Of a DNA stretch of 64,000 bases, positions 41,352 through 48,721 are shown piece by piece. The DNA lies in the NCBI RefSeq assembly GCF_013155125.1, contig NZ_CP053564.1:3913501-3977500 (forward strand), given 5' to 3'. A model generated the notes under the pieces. It was not told where the DNA came from, searched no databases, and worked only from the letters and a program-made list of their open reading frames with translations. This stretch comes from Pseudonocardia broussonetiae. Lineage in GTDB: Bacteria > Actinomycetota > Actinomycetes > Mycobacteriales > Pseudonocardiaceae. The translations under genes were made by a program, and so were the position numbers. The stretch's first letter is position 1. Every line of letters begins with the position of its first letter.

Positions 41352-41720
41352 TCAGGCGAGGGCGTCCTCGACCGACCCGTGGTCGGGGAACAGCAGGCGC
41401 AGCCCGGACACGTCCAGGACGCGGCGGACCTGGTCGTTGCGGTGCACGCCGACCAGGTGGACCGCGGCGATCCCGTCCCGGTTCAGCAGCCCGAAGAGCA
41501 GGCCCACCCCGGACGAGGCCATGAACGACACGTCGCGCACGTCCAGGACCAGGTGCTCGATCCCGTCGGCCGCGACCTCGTCGATGCACGCGGCGACCGA
41601 CGGTGTCGTCGCGATGTCCAGCTCGCCGGTGAGGTCGAGGACGACCACCCCCGGGCTCGGCCGGTGGACCGCACTGACGCAGATCGACCCGGAAGGCGAC
41701 CCTGAGCTGCTGATCGTCAC
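41352..41720 (-). CDS. STAS-domain anti-anti-sigma factor
   Basis: The 122-residue SpoIIAA/RsbV-like protein starts at GTG 41720. It has VVVLDLTGELDIATTPSVAA at the start of the domain and the switch region LDVRDVSFMASSGVGLLFGL. The Ser in ASSG is where an RsbW-type kinase would phosphorylate; the usual Asp before it is Ala here. When unphosphorylated such proteins bind the anti-sigma kinase and free a sigma factor. A GHKL kinase-like protein is encoded at 57441, but no partner lies adjacent. It converges with the LLM remnant. Confidence 0.88.
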   Translation of the reverse strand: MTISSSGSPSGSICVSAVHRPSPGVVVLDLTGELDIATTPSVAACIDEVAADGIEHLVLDVRDVSFMASSGVGLLFGLLNRDGIAAVHLVGVHRNDQVRRVLDVSGLRLLFPDHGSVEDALA

Positions 41721-41821
41721 CGTGGCCGCTCCTCGTGGACGAGGCCGCCGCCGACCCGTGGAGAGCCGAGACTAGGTCACCCCGCCGGAGTCGGCGAGGC
41801 GACCGCCCCGCACGGCGGTCC

Positions 41822-42799
41822 TCAGGTCAGCAGCACCGCGGCGAGCGGGCGGCGGGGGGTGGGCGGGAGCGGGTCGGCGTGGGTCGCGGGCCATCCCACG
41901 CGCAGGACGAGCTGGGGTTGCTCGGGCACTCGCAGCACGCTGCTCCCCAGGGCCTGCCGGACGGCGGGGACCTCCGTCGCCTGGCTGAGCGGTGTGGTCG
42001 CGAGGCCGGCGAGGGTCGCCGCCAGCAGCACGGCGCTCGTGGCCTCGCCGGCCCGGAGCCGGTCGAGGACGGTGTCGTCCGCGGTGGCCACGACGAGGTA
42101 CTCCGCTCCGTCGTCGGGGCCGTCGTGCCCCTTCTGCTGGGCTCCCTGCCGCAGCTGCCCGTCCGGGAACGCGCGCAGCGGAGCCGCCGCTGCGGCGCGG
42201 GGCCCGGCCCGGGTGAGCGCGGCGGCGGGCACGCCGTCCCGGGCGCCGGGGAGGCGGTGGGTCCACAGCCGCAGCTCGGCCGGGTAGCCGGGGGCGCAGC
42301 GCTGCAGCTGACCGGCGCGCCGGAACGTCTCGACGAGCCGGGCGCGGGCCTCGGGGCCGGTGACCGGGAGCAGGACCGCCCCCATCGCGGCGGCGCGTGC
42401 GGCGAGACCGGCCAGGAGCTCCTGGGGGACCGGGCGGTGGCTCATCCGCCTGCGCTCGGTGCGGCGCTGCGCGATCGCCGGGAACAGCTCGGCGCCGGTG
42501 GCCGGTCCCCGGCCCACCGACACGGACACGGTCGCGAGGTGCGTGGAGTCCTCGGGGTCGGGGAGGCGGTCGACGACGGCGGCGCCGGCTGCGGCGAGGG
42601 CGACCGTGAGGTGGTGCAGGATCGCCCCGCAGCTCAGGAGCAGGTCGCGGCGGTCGGGGTCGGTCACCGGCAGGTGCCGGTCGGGGTCGGCGTGCAGCTC
42701 GACGGCGTCCGCCCCGATCCGCCACCGCCAGGGCTGGGTGTTGTGCACCGACGGGGCGCGCAGGGCCTGCTCGACGGCGGCCGTCAGCAGCGGTGGCAC
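41822..42799 (-). CDS. Acg-family nitroreductase-like flavoprotein
   Basis: The 325-residue protein starts at GTG 42799 with GGAGG upstream. It shows the Acg hallmark APSVHNTQPWRWRI near residue 15, then LLLSCGAILHHLTVAL, RRTERRRMSHRPVP and the late APL-type VLRVGWP. Acg proteins (Rv2032, Rv3131 in Mycobacterium tuberculosis) are double-domain nitroreductase relatives that bind FMN but may store it rather than catalyse. In mycobacteria they belong to the DosR dormancy regulon. A DosR-like half-conserved dyad lies at 42914-42927 upstream. Confidence 0.88.
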   Translation of the reverse strand: MPPLLTAAVEQALRAPSVHNTQPWRWRIGADAVELHADPDRHLPVTDPDRRDLLLSCGAILHHLTVALAAAGAAVVDRLPDPEDSTHLATVSVSVGRGPATGAELFPAIAQRRTERRRMSHRPVPQELLAGLAARAAAMGAVLLPVTGPEARARLVETFRRAGQLQRCAPGYPAELRLWTHRLPGARDGVPAAALTRAGPRAAAAAPLRAFPDGQLRQGAQQKGHDGPDDGAEYLVVATADDTVLDRLRAGEATSAVLLAATLAGLATTPLSQATEVPAVRQALGSSVLRVPEQPQLVLRVGWPATHADPLPPTPRRPLAAVLLT

Positions 42800-42913
42800 G
42801 GTGGCGTCCTCCTGGGTCCGGGCCGCCCGGTGGCGGCGCGCGTCCGGCGTGGGACGCCGCTGCCCCCGGTCACGAGGTCCGTCCGGCCGGGGGACCGTGC
42901 GGCGCCGCGACCG

Positions 42914-42927
42914 GGGACTTCCGGCGC
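42914..42927 (-). promoter_or_regulatory. DosR/DevR-like site upstream of Acg gene
   Basis: GGGACTTCCGGCGC matches the GGGNCN-NN-NGNCCC layout at all but one fixed position. It lies 115 bases upstream of the Acg start, just beyond the end of the usp gene. The remaining gap to 42980 shows nothing else. Confidence 0.4.
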
Positions 42928-42980
42928 CGAGGGGCACCGCGACGATCGTCGCGACGGCTCCCCGCCGTGAGCGTCCGGCT

Positions 42981-43460
42981 TCACGACCGCGGCGCCGCGC
43001 CGACCGGCCGGCGGTCGTGCGCGGGATGCACGACGGTCACCGGGCACGGCGCGTGCAGGACGCAGTGCAGGCCGACCGAGCCCAGCACCGCGCTGCGGAC
43101 GGCGCCCTGACCGCGGCTCCCGACGACGAGCAGGTCGGCCGTCCGGGCGGCGTGCACGAGCGCCTGGCCGGCGCTGCAGCGCACGGCGAGCACCGTGACG
43201 GGCGGGCGCTGCTCGGCGTCGATCCCGGCCAGGGCCTCCTCCACCACCTCCCGGGTCCGGGCCCGCACGGCCTCGTGCACCTGTGCGGGGGACCGCCCGG
43301 GGGCCGGCACCCGCCGTTCGTGGTCCGGCCGGCGGAACGCGGCGACGACGTCGACGCGGGCATCGCGCCGCACGGCGTCCTGCAGCGCGAACCGCAGCGC
43401 CGCCCGCCCTCCCTCCGAGTTGTCGACGCCCACGACGACGAGTGCACTGCGCCCTTCCAC
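42981..43460 (-). CDS. Universal stress protein (UspA family)
   Basis: The 159-residue single-domain Usp starts at GTG 43460 after GAGGAG. VVVGVDNSEGGRAALRFAL at the N-terminus and GSRGQGAVRSAVLGSVGLHC near the end give the ATP-binding pattern G-2x-G-9x-G-(S/T). It is therefore of the ATP-binding class linked to hypoxia and dormancy in mycobacteria. It lies between two Acg genes on the same strand. A 17-base direct repeat precedes it at 43536-43573. Confidence 0.92.
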   Translation of the reverse strand: MEGRSALVVVGVDNSEGGRAALRFALQDAVRRDARVDVVAAFRRPDHERRVPAPGRSPAQVHEAVRARTREVVEEALAGIDAEQRPPVTVLAVRCSAGQALVHAARTADLLVVGSRGQGAVRSAVLGSVGLHCVLHAPCPVTVVHPAHDRRPVGAAPRS

Positions 43461-43535
43461 GGGAGCTCCTCTCCGTCCGGGCCTCCGGTGCGGCCCGAGA
43501 GGTCGATGGTGCGGCCGCGCACCGGCGAGGTGGCA

Positions 43536-43573
43536 CCCGCCGGAGGTCCCGCCGGGCCCGCCGGAGGTCCCGC
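43536..43573. repeat. 17-base direct repeat, 21-base period
   Basis: CCCGCCGGAGGTCCCGC occurs at 43536-43552 and 43557-43573. Two helical turns apart and 76-113 bases upstream of the usp start, it could be a tandem protein-binding site. Confidence 0.45.
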
Positions 43574-43593
43574 GCGGGCGGGGGCCGCATGCG

Positions 43594-44619
43594 CTAACGC
43601 CGGTGGCCGTCGTCGTCGGACACCTGGTCGGACACCAGGTCCGCCACCGGACGCCGCGGGATGGGCACGGCCGGCCAGCCGCGGCCGACCCGCAGGACGG
43701 CCTGCGGCGGCAGCGGCCCGCCGACGAGGCGGCGCAGCTCGTCGCGGGCCCGGTCCACCTCGATGAGCTGGGAGAGGAACGAGACGGAGAGGCCGTCGGC
43801 GGTCGCGGTGAGCAGCACGCGCTGCAGCGCCTCGCCCGCCCGGACGTCGGCGTGCGGCCCGGTCAGGTGCGAGGTGAGGACGGCGATCAGCGGGTCGCTC
43901 TCGAACTCCCTGCCGGGTGCCCGCTGCGGGGCGGTGCCGTCGGTGAAGTCGCGCAGCACCCAGCGGTCGTGCAGGACGGGCCGGGGCCCGCCGGCCGCGA
44001 CCGGCACCCCGTCGGGCCGCCGGGGCGACGTGCCGGTCCACCGACGGAGCTCGGCCCGGAACGCGGGGTCGGCGTCCTGTTCCTGGTGCGCGCGGACGGC
44101 CAGGCGCTGCAGGGTCGCCAGCTCGTCGGTGGCGGTCACCAGGTGCAGCCAGGCGCCCTCGTCGGCGGCGGCGCGCCGCAGCGCGTGCCGTTCGGGAGGG
44201 GTCACGGCGATGTCGGTGAACGGGCTGCGGTTGGTGTGCCGGCGGGGGACGGCCTCGAGCAGGCGGCGCTGCTCGGGGGTCGGGAGGATGCTTCCGCCGC
44301 GGCGGATCTCGGCGACGAGGGTGGGGTGTCGGCGGTCCGGGAGGACGGTGACCAGCGGGCGCACCCCGAGGTCGATGAGGGCGAGTCGGAGGGTGAACAG
44401 CGCGGCTCCGCAGGCCATGCGCAGCTCGCGGTCGGCCGGGTCGACGACCGGGAGGCGCCGCTGCGGGTCGGCGTGGAGCTCGAGGAGGTCCGGCCGCACC
44501 CGGAACGCCCAGGGCTGGGTGTTGTGCAGCGACGGGGCCCGTCCCGCCGTGGCGAGCACCAGCTCCGTCTGCTCGGCGGTCAGTCCGAGCGCCGCGCTCG
44601 TCCGGGTCGCTCTCGTCAT
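43594..44619 (-). CDS. Acg-family nitroreductase-like flavoprotein, second copy
   Basis: The 341-residue paralogue of the protein at 41822 has APSLHNTQPWAFRVRPDLLE, RMACGAALFTLRLAL, RRHTNRSPFTDIAV and VLRVGRGWPAVPIPRRPV. The two copies are perhaps 35-40% alike by eye, so this is an old duplication. The ATG overlaps the stop of the CBS gene (ATGA), making a CBS-Acg operon behind a perfect DosR-like dyad at 44966. FMN binding is expected; a reductase activity is not certain for this family. Confidence 0.88.
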   Translation of the reverse strand: MTRATRTSAALGLTAEQTELVLATAGRAPSLHNTQPWAFRVRPDLLELHADPQRRLPVVDPADRELRMACGAALFTLRLALIDLGVRPLVTVLPDRRHPTLVAEIRRGGSILPTPEQRRLLEAVPRRHTNRSPFTDIAVTPPERHALRRAAADEGAWLHLVTATDELATLQRLAVRAHQEQDADPAFRAELRRWTGTSPRRPDGVPVAAGGPRPVLHDRWVLRDFTDGTAPQRAPGREFESDPLIAVLTSHLTGPHADVRAGEALQRVLLTATADGLSVSFLSQLIEVDRARDELRRLVGGPLPPQAVLRVGRGWPAVPIPRRPVADLVSDQVSDDDGHRR

Positions 44620-44897
44620 CGTGTCCCTCCCGGGCGTTCGGGCGCCGGAACCGGTGCCGGCCGCGCCACGGCGACGGCGTGCACCAGGTCGGTCTCGCCG
44701 ACCATCCCGAGGCAGCGCTCCCCGTCGAGGACGGGGAGGTGCCGCACGTCCTCGACGGCCATCAGGCGCAGCGCCGTGTGCAGCGGCGCGTCGGGCGTGA
44801 CGGCGACGACCCGGGCGGTCATCAGCGCCGCGATCCGCGGGTCGTCGTCGAGGGTCTCGGGCGGTGCGACGCGCCCGTCGTGGAGTCGGGTGGTCAT
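44616..44897 (-). CDS. Small single-CBS-domain protein
   Basis: This 93-residue protein has one CBS motif (MTARVVAVTPDAPLHTALRL, then MAVEDVRHLPVLDGERCLGM). Most CBS proteins carry two motifs forming a Bateman module that binds adenine nucleotides. With one, this protein would need to dimerise. It starts at ATG 44897 after GGAGG and is coupled to the second Acg gene. The neighbourhood and the upstream dyad suggest hypoxia or dormancy control. It could be the surviving half of a longer protein. Confidence 0.8.
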   Translation of the reverse strand: MTTRLHDGRVAPPETLDDDPRIAALMTARVVAVTPDAPLHTALRLMAVEDVRHLPVLDGERCLGMVGETDLVHAVAVARPAPVPAPERPGGTR

Positions 44898-44965
44898 GGG
44901 GCGCCTCCGGCGGCGTGCGGGACCTGTGACGCCGTCAGCGTGGCGCGCGGACCGCAGCGCGGGGC

Positions 44966-44981
44966 AGGGCCGGACGGCCCT
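44966..44981 (-). promoter_or_regulatory. Perfect DosR/DevR-like dyad upstream of the CBS-Acg operon
   Basis: AGGGCCGGACGGCCCT is a perfect dyad that meets all fixed positions of GGGNCN-NN-NGNCCC, the DosR site layout. It lies 69 bases before the CBS gene start. No DosR gene is in the window. Confidence 0.6.
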
Positions 44982-45006
44982 GGCGCAGCGGCCTCCCGGC
45001 CCCTGC

Positions 45007-45324
45007 TCAGGACAGGGCGGCCTCGAGCTCGTCGACCGACTCCTCGAGCTTCGCCAGCCTGCGGCGGAGGTCGGCGACCGCGCGCTGCGCCTTCCGCCCG
45101 CCGTCCTTGTTCTCGCTCTTCTTCCCGGCGGCCTTCTTCTTGCCCTCCGCCTTCTTCCCCTCCGCCTTCTTGCCGTTCGAGCCGCTGCTCTTCGCGCCCC
45201 GGGACGCATCGGACCGGTGCTCGCCGCCGTGCGCCTCGGCGTAGTGGAAGTCCTTGACCCGGGCGAGCAGCTCGGGCACGTACAGGTCGTCGGCGCCGTC
45301 GATGCCGGGCCCGGCCGGGCTCAC
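45007..45324 (-). CDS. Lysine-rich small protein with C-terminal coiled coil
   Basis: This 105-residue protein is translated from a GTG overlapping the dehalogenase stop. Three parts are seen: residues 10-35 are ordered-looking (DDLYVPELLARVKDFHYAEA). Residues 45-75 are almost only Lys, Gly, Ala, Ser and Glu, with the repeat KKAEG twice and then KKKAAGKK. Residues 78-105 form heptads of Leu (VADLRRRLAKLEESVDELEA). The basic stretch may bind DNA, RNA or the membrane. The run of AAG codons is unlike the neighbours. I know no named family. Confidence 0.65.
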   Translation of the reverse strand: MSPAGPGIDGADDLYVPELLARVKDFHYAEAHGGEHRSDASRGAKSSGSNGKKAEGKKAEGKKKAAGKKSENKDGGRKAQRAVADLRRRLAKLEESVDELEAALS

Positions 45325-46217
45325 GCCTCCCGCACCGAGAACGGGGACGACGCCGCGGCGCCGCGCCCGTCCAGGGCCTGCGTGCACCGCACCATGTCGA
45401 TGGTGACGTCGAGGATGAAGCGCTGGAACAGGAAGAGCAGCCCGGTGACCGCCGCGACCTCGGACTCGGTGCACACCGCGAGGGCCTGCTCGGGCGAGAG
45501 CCCCGCGGGGGCCGGGAAGCGCCGGACGTGGGCCCGGGCGCGGTCCAGCAGGGCGAGGGCGATGGCCTCGTAGGCCGGGGTGCGCACCACCGGACCCAGC
45601 ACGTCGTCCAGGGCGACCTCCAGGAAGTCCGGCCACTGCGCGAGCACCCGGAAGTCGCTCGACGGACCGTGGTGCAGGTGCATGTCGGTGACCCGGGTCA
45701 ACAGCCCGGCCACGCGCTCGTCGGCGTCGCGGGGGTCCACCATGTGCAGCGCCGCCATCCCGTCCGGCAGCCCCGACGGCCGGGGCGCACCCGGGGCCCC
45801 GGCGGACGGCCCGCCCCCGCTCGCCCGTCCCTGGACGCCCTCGCACCAGGCCGTGATCAGCAGCAGGTACTGGGCGTTGCCGTGGTTCAGGGCGGCCAGG
45901 GCGGCGCGGACCTCGGCAATCCGGTCCTCGCCGAACCCGAGCCCGGCCAGCCGCCGCCGCGGGTCGGGCGGGTCCTCGCCGGGCAGGACCGCGAGCGCGC
46001 GCAGCTCGTCGGCGGCGCGCTCGACCTGCTCGGTGGCGAAGACGGGCGCGGCGGCCCGCCAGGCGGCCGGGACGAACCCGCCGAAGACGGCCAGGCTCCG
46101 CGCCGCGAACATCACCCACGGGACCCGCAGGACCGACTGCACGTCGTCGTAGCACTCCCGCAGTGCGCCGGTCGACTCCTCGTACTCCACCTGCGGGAAC
46201 TTCGGTCCGGCGCTCAT
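45321..46217 (-). CDS. DehI-family (group I) 2-haloacid dehalogenase-like protein
   Basis: The 298-residue protein begins FPQVEYEESTGALRECYDDV followed by LRVPWVMFAARSLAVFGGF, which is the DehI (halocarboxylic acid dehydrogenase DehI, PF10778) pattern. A second related half is seen from about residue 160 (TDMHLHHGPSSDFRVLAQWP). The two-fold internal repeat is a known DehI feature. Family enzymes hydrolyse D- and L-2-haloacids by direct attack of water. Actinobacterial relatives are mostly untested. Its stop overlaps the start of the lysine-rich protein gene. Confidence 0.8.
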   Translation of the reverse strand: MSAGPKFPQVEYEESTGALRECYDDVQSVLRVPWVMFAARSLAVFGGFVPAAWRAAAPVFATEQVERAADELRALAVLPGEDPPDPRRRLAGLGFGEDRIAEVRAALAALNHGNAQYLLLITAWCEGVQGRASGGGPSAGAPGAPRPSGLPDGMAALHMVDPRDADERVAGLLTRVTDMHLHHGPSSDFRVLAQWPDFLEVALDDVLGPVVRTPAYEAIALALLDRARAHVRRFPAPAGLSPEQALAVCTESEVAAVTGLLFLFQRFILDVTIDMVRCTQALDGRGAAASSPFSVREA

Positions 46218-46263
46218 CGGCCGATCGTGCCACCGGCGCCCGGTGCCTGGTGGCCCGGCCCGG

Positions 46264-47610
46264 TCACGCCCGGCGCGGGTCGTCGGGGCCGCTGTCGTCG
46301 CCGGTCCCGGCGTCGGCGCGCTGGTAGACGTCGGGGATGCCGTCGGCGTCGGCGTCGACCTGCTCCTCGGCGCAGATGCGGCGGTAGTGGCGGTTGCGGA
46401 TGCGCAGCACGACGGTGGCCAGGAGGGCGGACAGCAGGGAGCCGAGCAGGACGCCGATCTTGACGTGGTCGTCGGCCGCGGTGCCCGCGCCGAAGGCGAG
46501 CTCGCCGATCAGCAGGGACACGGTGAAGCCGATGCCGGCCAGCAGGGACAGGCCCAGGACGTCCCACCAGCTCAGACCGTCGGCCAGGCGGGCGCGGGTG
46601 AACCGCTGGACGAGCCAGGTGGCGCCCATGACGCCGACGGGCTTGCCGAGGATGAGCCCGGCGAGGATGCCGAGGGTGACCGTGTCGGTCAGCGTCGCGC
46701 CGAGCCCGCCGCCGTCGACCACGGACACGCCCGCGGCGAAGAAGGCGAACACGGGCACGGCGACGCCGCTGGAGACGGGCCGGAACCGGTGCTCGAAGTG
46801 CTCGGCGAGCCCGGGGCCGGGGCCGGCGGCGCGCCGGACGACCGGGACGGCGAAGCCGAGCAGGACCCCGGCGACGGTGGCGTGCACCCCCGACTCGTGC
46901 ATCAGCGCCCAGGTCGCCACGGCGAGCGGCAGCAGCAGCCACCAGGAGCGGACGCGGCGCTGGACGAGCACGGCGAACAGCGCCAGCGGGACGAGGGACA
47001 GCGCGAGCGCCGGCAGGTGCAGATCGGAGGTGTAGAAGATCGCGATGATGGTGATGGCGAGCAGGTCGTCGACCACGGCGAGGGTGAGCAGGAAGACCCG
47101 CAGCGCCGACGGCAGGTGGGTGCTGATCACGGCGAGCACCGCGAGGGCGAACGCGATGTCGGTGGCGGTGGGGATGGCCCAGCCGCGCAGGGCGTCGCCG
47201 CCGGTGCCCAGGTTGACGGCCACGTAGATCAGCGCCGGCGCGGTCATGCCGCCCACGGCGGCGGCGACGGGCAGCGCGGCGCGGCGGGGGTCGCGCAGGT
47301 CGCCGGCGACGAACTCGCGCTTGAGCTCGAGCCCGGCGACGAAGAAGAAGATCGCGAGCAGGCCGTCGGCGGCCCAAGTGGCCAGGGACAGGTCCAGGTG
47401 CAGCGCGGCCGGGCCGATCGTGAACTCGCTCAGGGCGGTGTAGGCGCCGCGCCACGGGGAGTTGGCCCAGAGCAGGGCGACGACGGCCGCCCCGACGAGC
47501 AGCATCCCGCCGACGGTCTCGGTGCGCAGGATGTCGGCGATGCGGCTGGCCTCGGGCCAGCTGCCGCGGCCGAAGAGGGGGTTCCTGGTGGGCTGTGCGG
47601 GCGGGGGCAC
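46264..47610 (-). CDS. nhaA: Na+/H+ antiporter NhaA
   Basis: NhaA expels Na+ (or Li+) in exchange for two protons at high pH or salt. The 448-residue protein has about twelve spans. Recognition points: [26 protein letters not shown] (in pieces), [33 protein letters not shown] and the paired aspartates in [17 protein letters not shown] that bind the ion. The GTG at 47610 follows GGAGGA. The cytoplasmic C-terminus has [11 protein letters not shown], a calcium-binding-like loop not found in the enterobacterial protein. It is divergent from the ABC exporter genes; the 214-base gap shows no other clear element. Confidence 0.93.
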   Translation of the reverse strand: MPPPAQPTRNPLFGRGSWPEASRIADILRTETVGGMLLVGAAVVALLWANSPWRGAYTALSEFTIGPAALHLDLSLATWAADGLLAIFFFVAGLELKREFVAGDLRDPRRAALPVAAAVGGMTAPALIYVAVNLGTGGDALRGWAIPTATDIAFALAVLAVISTHLPSALRVFLLTLAVVDDLLAITIIAIFYTSDLHLPALALSLVPLALFAVLVQRRVRSWWLLLPLAVATWALMHESGVHATVAGVLLGFAVPVVRRAAGPGPGLAEHFEHRFRPVSSGVAVPVFAFFAAGVSVVDGGGLGATLTDTVTLGILAGLILGKPVGVMGATWLVQRFTRARLADGLSWWDVLGLSLLAGIGFTVSLLIGELAFGAGTAADDHVKIGVLLGSLLSALLATVVLRIRNRHYRRICAEEQVDADADGIPDVYQRADAGTGDDSGPDDPRRA

Positions 47611-47824
47611 GGGCTTCCTCCGGGGTCGACGGAATGACGCCGACCAGACTTCCCGGCACACCGGTGAGCACTGTACGGGCGCGTGGGGCACCGTGCCGGA
47701 CGGGCGGACGCGGATCACAGCGGCCCGGGGTCTTCCCCGGCGGCGCGGGCGGGGGTACGGTCCGCCCAGGAGCGCCGGGAAGCCTGGTCGGCATGTCGAT
47801 CACTGCTGACCACCGGAGGCCGTC

Positions 47825-48721
47825 GTGCCCGCATCCCGCTCCGTTCCCGCGATCCGCACCGAGGGCCTGGGCAAGCGCTACGGCGCCACCACCGCCGTCG
47901 AGTCCCTGGACCTGACCGTCGAGCCGGGCGAGGTCTTCGGCCTGCTCGGCCCGAACGGGGCGGGGAAGTCGACCACGATCCGGATGCTGCTGGGCCTGGC
48001 CCGGCCCACCACGGGGCGGGCGTGGATCTTCGACGCTCCCGCCTCGGACGTGGCGGCCGCGCACGCCCTGCTGGCCCACGTCCCGGCCGACGTGGCGCTG
48101 TGGCCGACGCTGACCGGGGGAGAGGTGCTGCACCTGCTGGGCGAGATCGGCCCGGGGGTCGACCGGGCCCGGCGCGACGAGCTGGTGGAGCGGTTCGCGC
48201 TGGACCCGGGGAAGCCGTCGCGGACCTACTCCAGCGGCAACCGGCAGAAGGTGGCGCTGGTGGCGGCGTTCGCCACGCGGGCGCCGCTGCTGGTGCTCGA
48301 CGAGCCGACGGCGGGGCTGGATCCGTTGATGGAGCAGCAGTTCCAGCAGGTCGTGCGCGAGGCCCGCGACGAGGGGCGGACGGTGCTGCTGTGCTCGCAC
48401 CAGCTCGCCGAGGTCGAGGCGGTGTGCGACCGGGTCGGGATCCTGCGCGCGGGACGCCTGGTGGACGTGGCCGGGGTGGGCGGGCTGCGCGGGCTGCACC
48501 GCAGCCGCGTCGAGGCGCTCGTGGTCGGGGCGGTGCCGGACCTGACCGGGGTCGCGGGGGTGTCGGACGTCGAGGTCGACGGGGCCCGGCTGCGGTTCGC
48601 GCTCGACGGGCCACCCGGCCCGGCGCTGCGGGCCCTGGCCGCGGCGGAGGTGGCGGCGCTGCGCGTGCACGAGCCGAGCCTGGAGGAGATCTTCCTCGGC
48701 TACTACGGGCGGACCTCGTGA
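47825..48721 (+). CDS. ABC exporter ATP-binding protein (polyketide-antibiotic exporter type)
   Basis: The 298-residue ATPase has Walker A GPNGAGKSTTIRMLLG, the signature YSSGNRQKVALVAAF (S-S-G-N in place of L-S-G-G, as in DrrA-like exporters), Walker B LLVLDEPTAGLDP and the H-loop LCSHQLAEVE. The GTG at 47825 follows GGAGG. Its stop overlaps the GTG of the large permease, and two glycosyltransferases are coupled behind. The four genes probably export or modify one class of hydrophobic compound, such as a macrolide-like antibiotic. Confidence 0.92.
   Translation: MPASRSVPAIRTEGLGKRYGATTAVESLDLTVEPGEVFGLLGPNGAGKSTTIRMLLGLARPTTGRAWIFDAPASDVAAAHALLAHVPADVALWPTLTGGEVLHLLGEIGPGVDRARRDELVERFALDPGKPSRTYSSGNRQKVALVAAFATRAPLLVLDEPTAGLDPLMEQQFQQVVREARDEGRTVLLCSHQLAEVEAVCDRVGILRAGRLVDVAGVGGLRGLHRSRVEALVVGAVPDLTGVAGVSDVEVDGARLRFALDGPPGPALRALAAAEVAALRVHEPSLEEIFLGYYGRTS

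Noticed and set aside
43481-43500. GGGCC...GGCCC dyad upstream of usp as another DosR site.
   Set aside because: The half-sites are four bases too far apart for the DosR layout.
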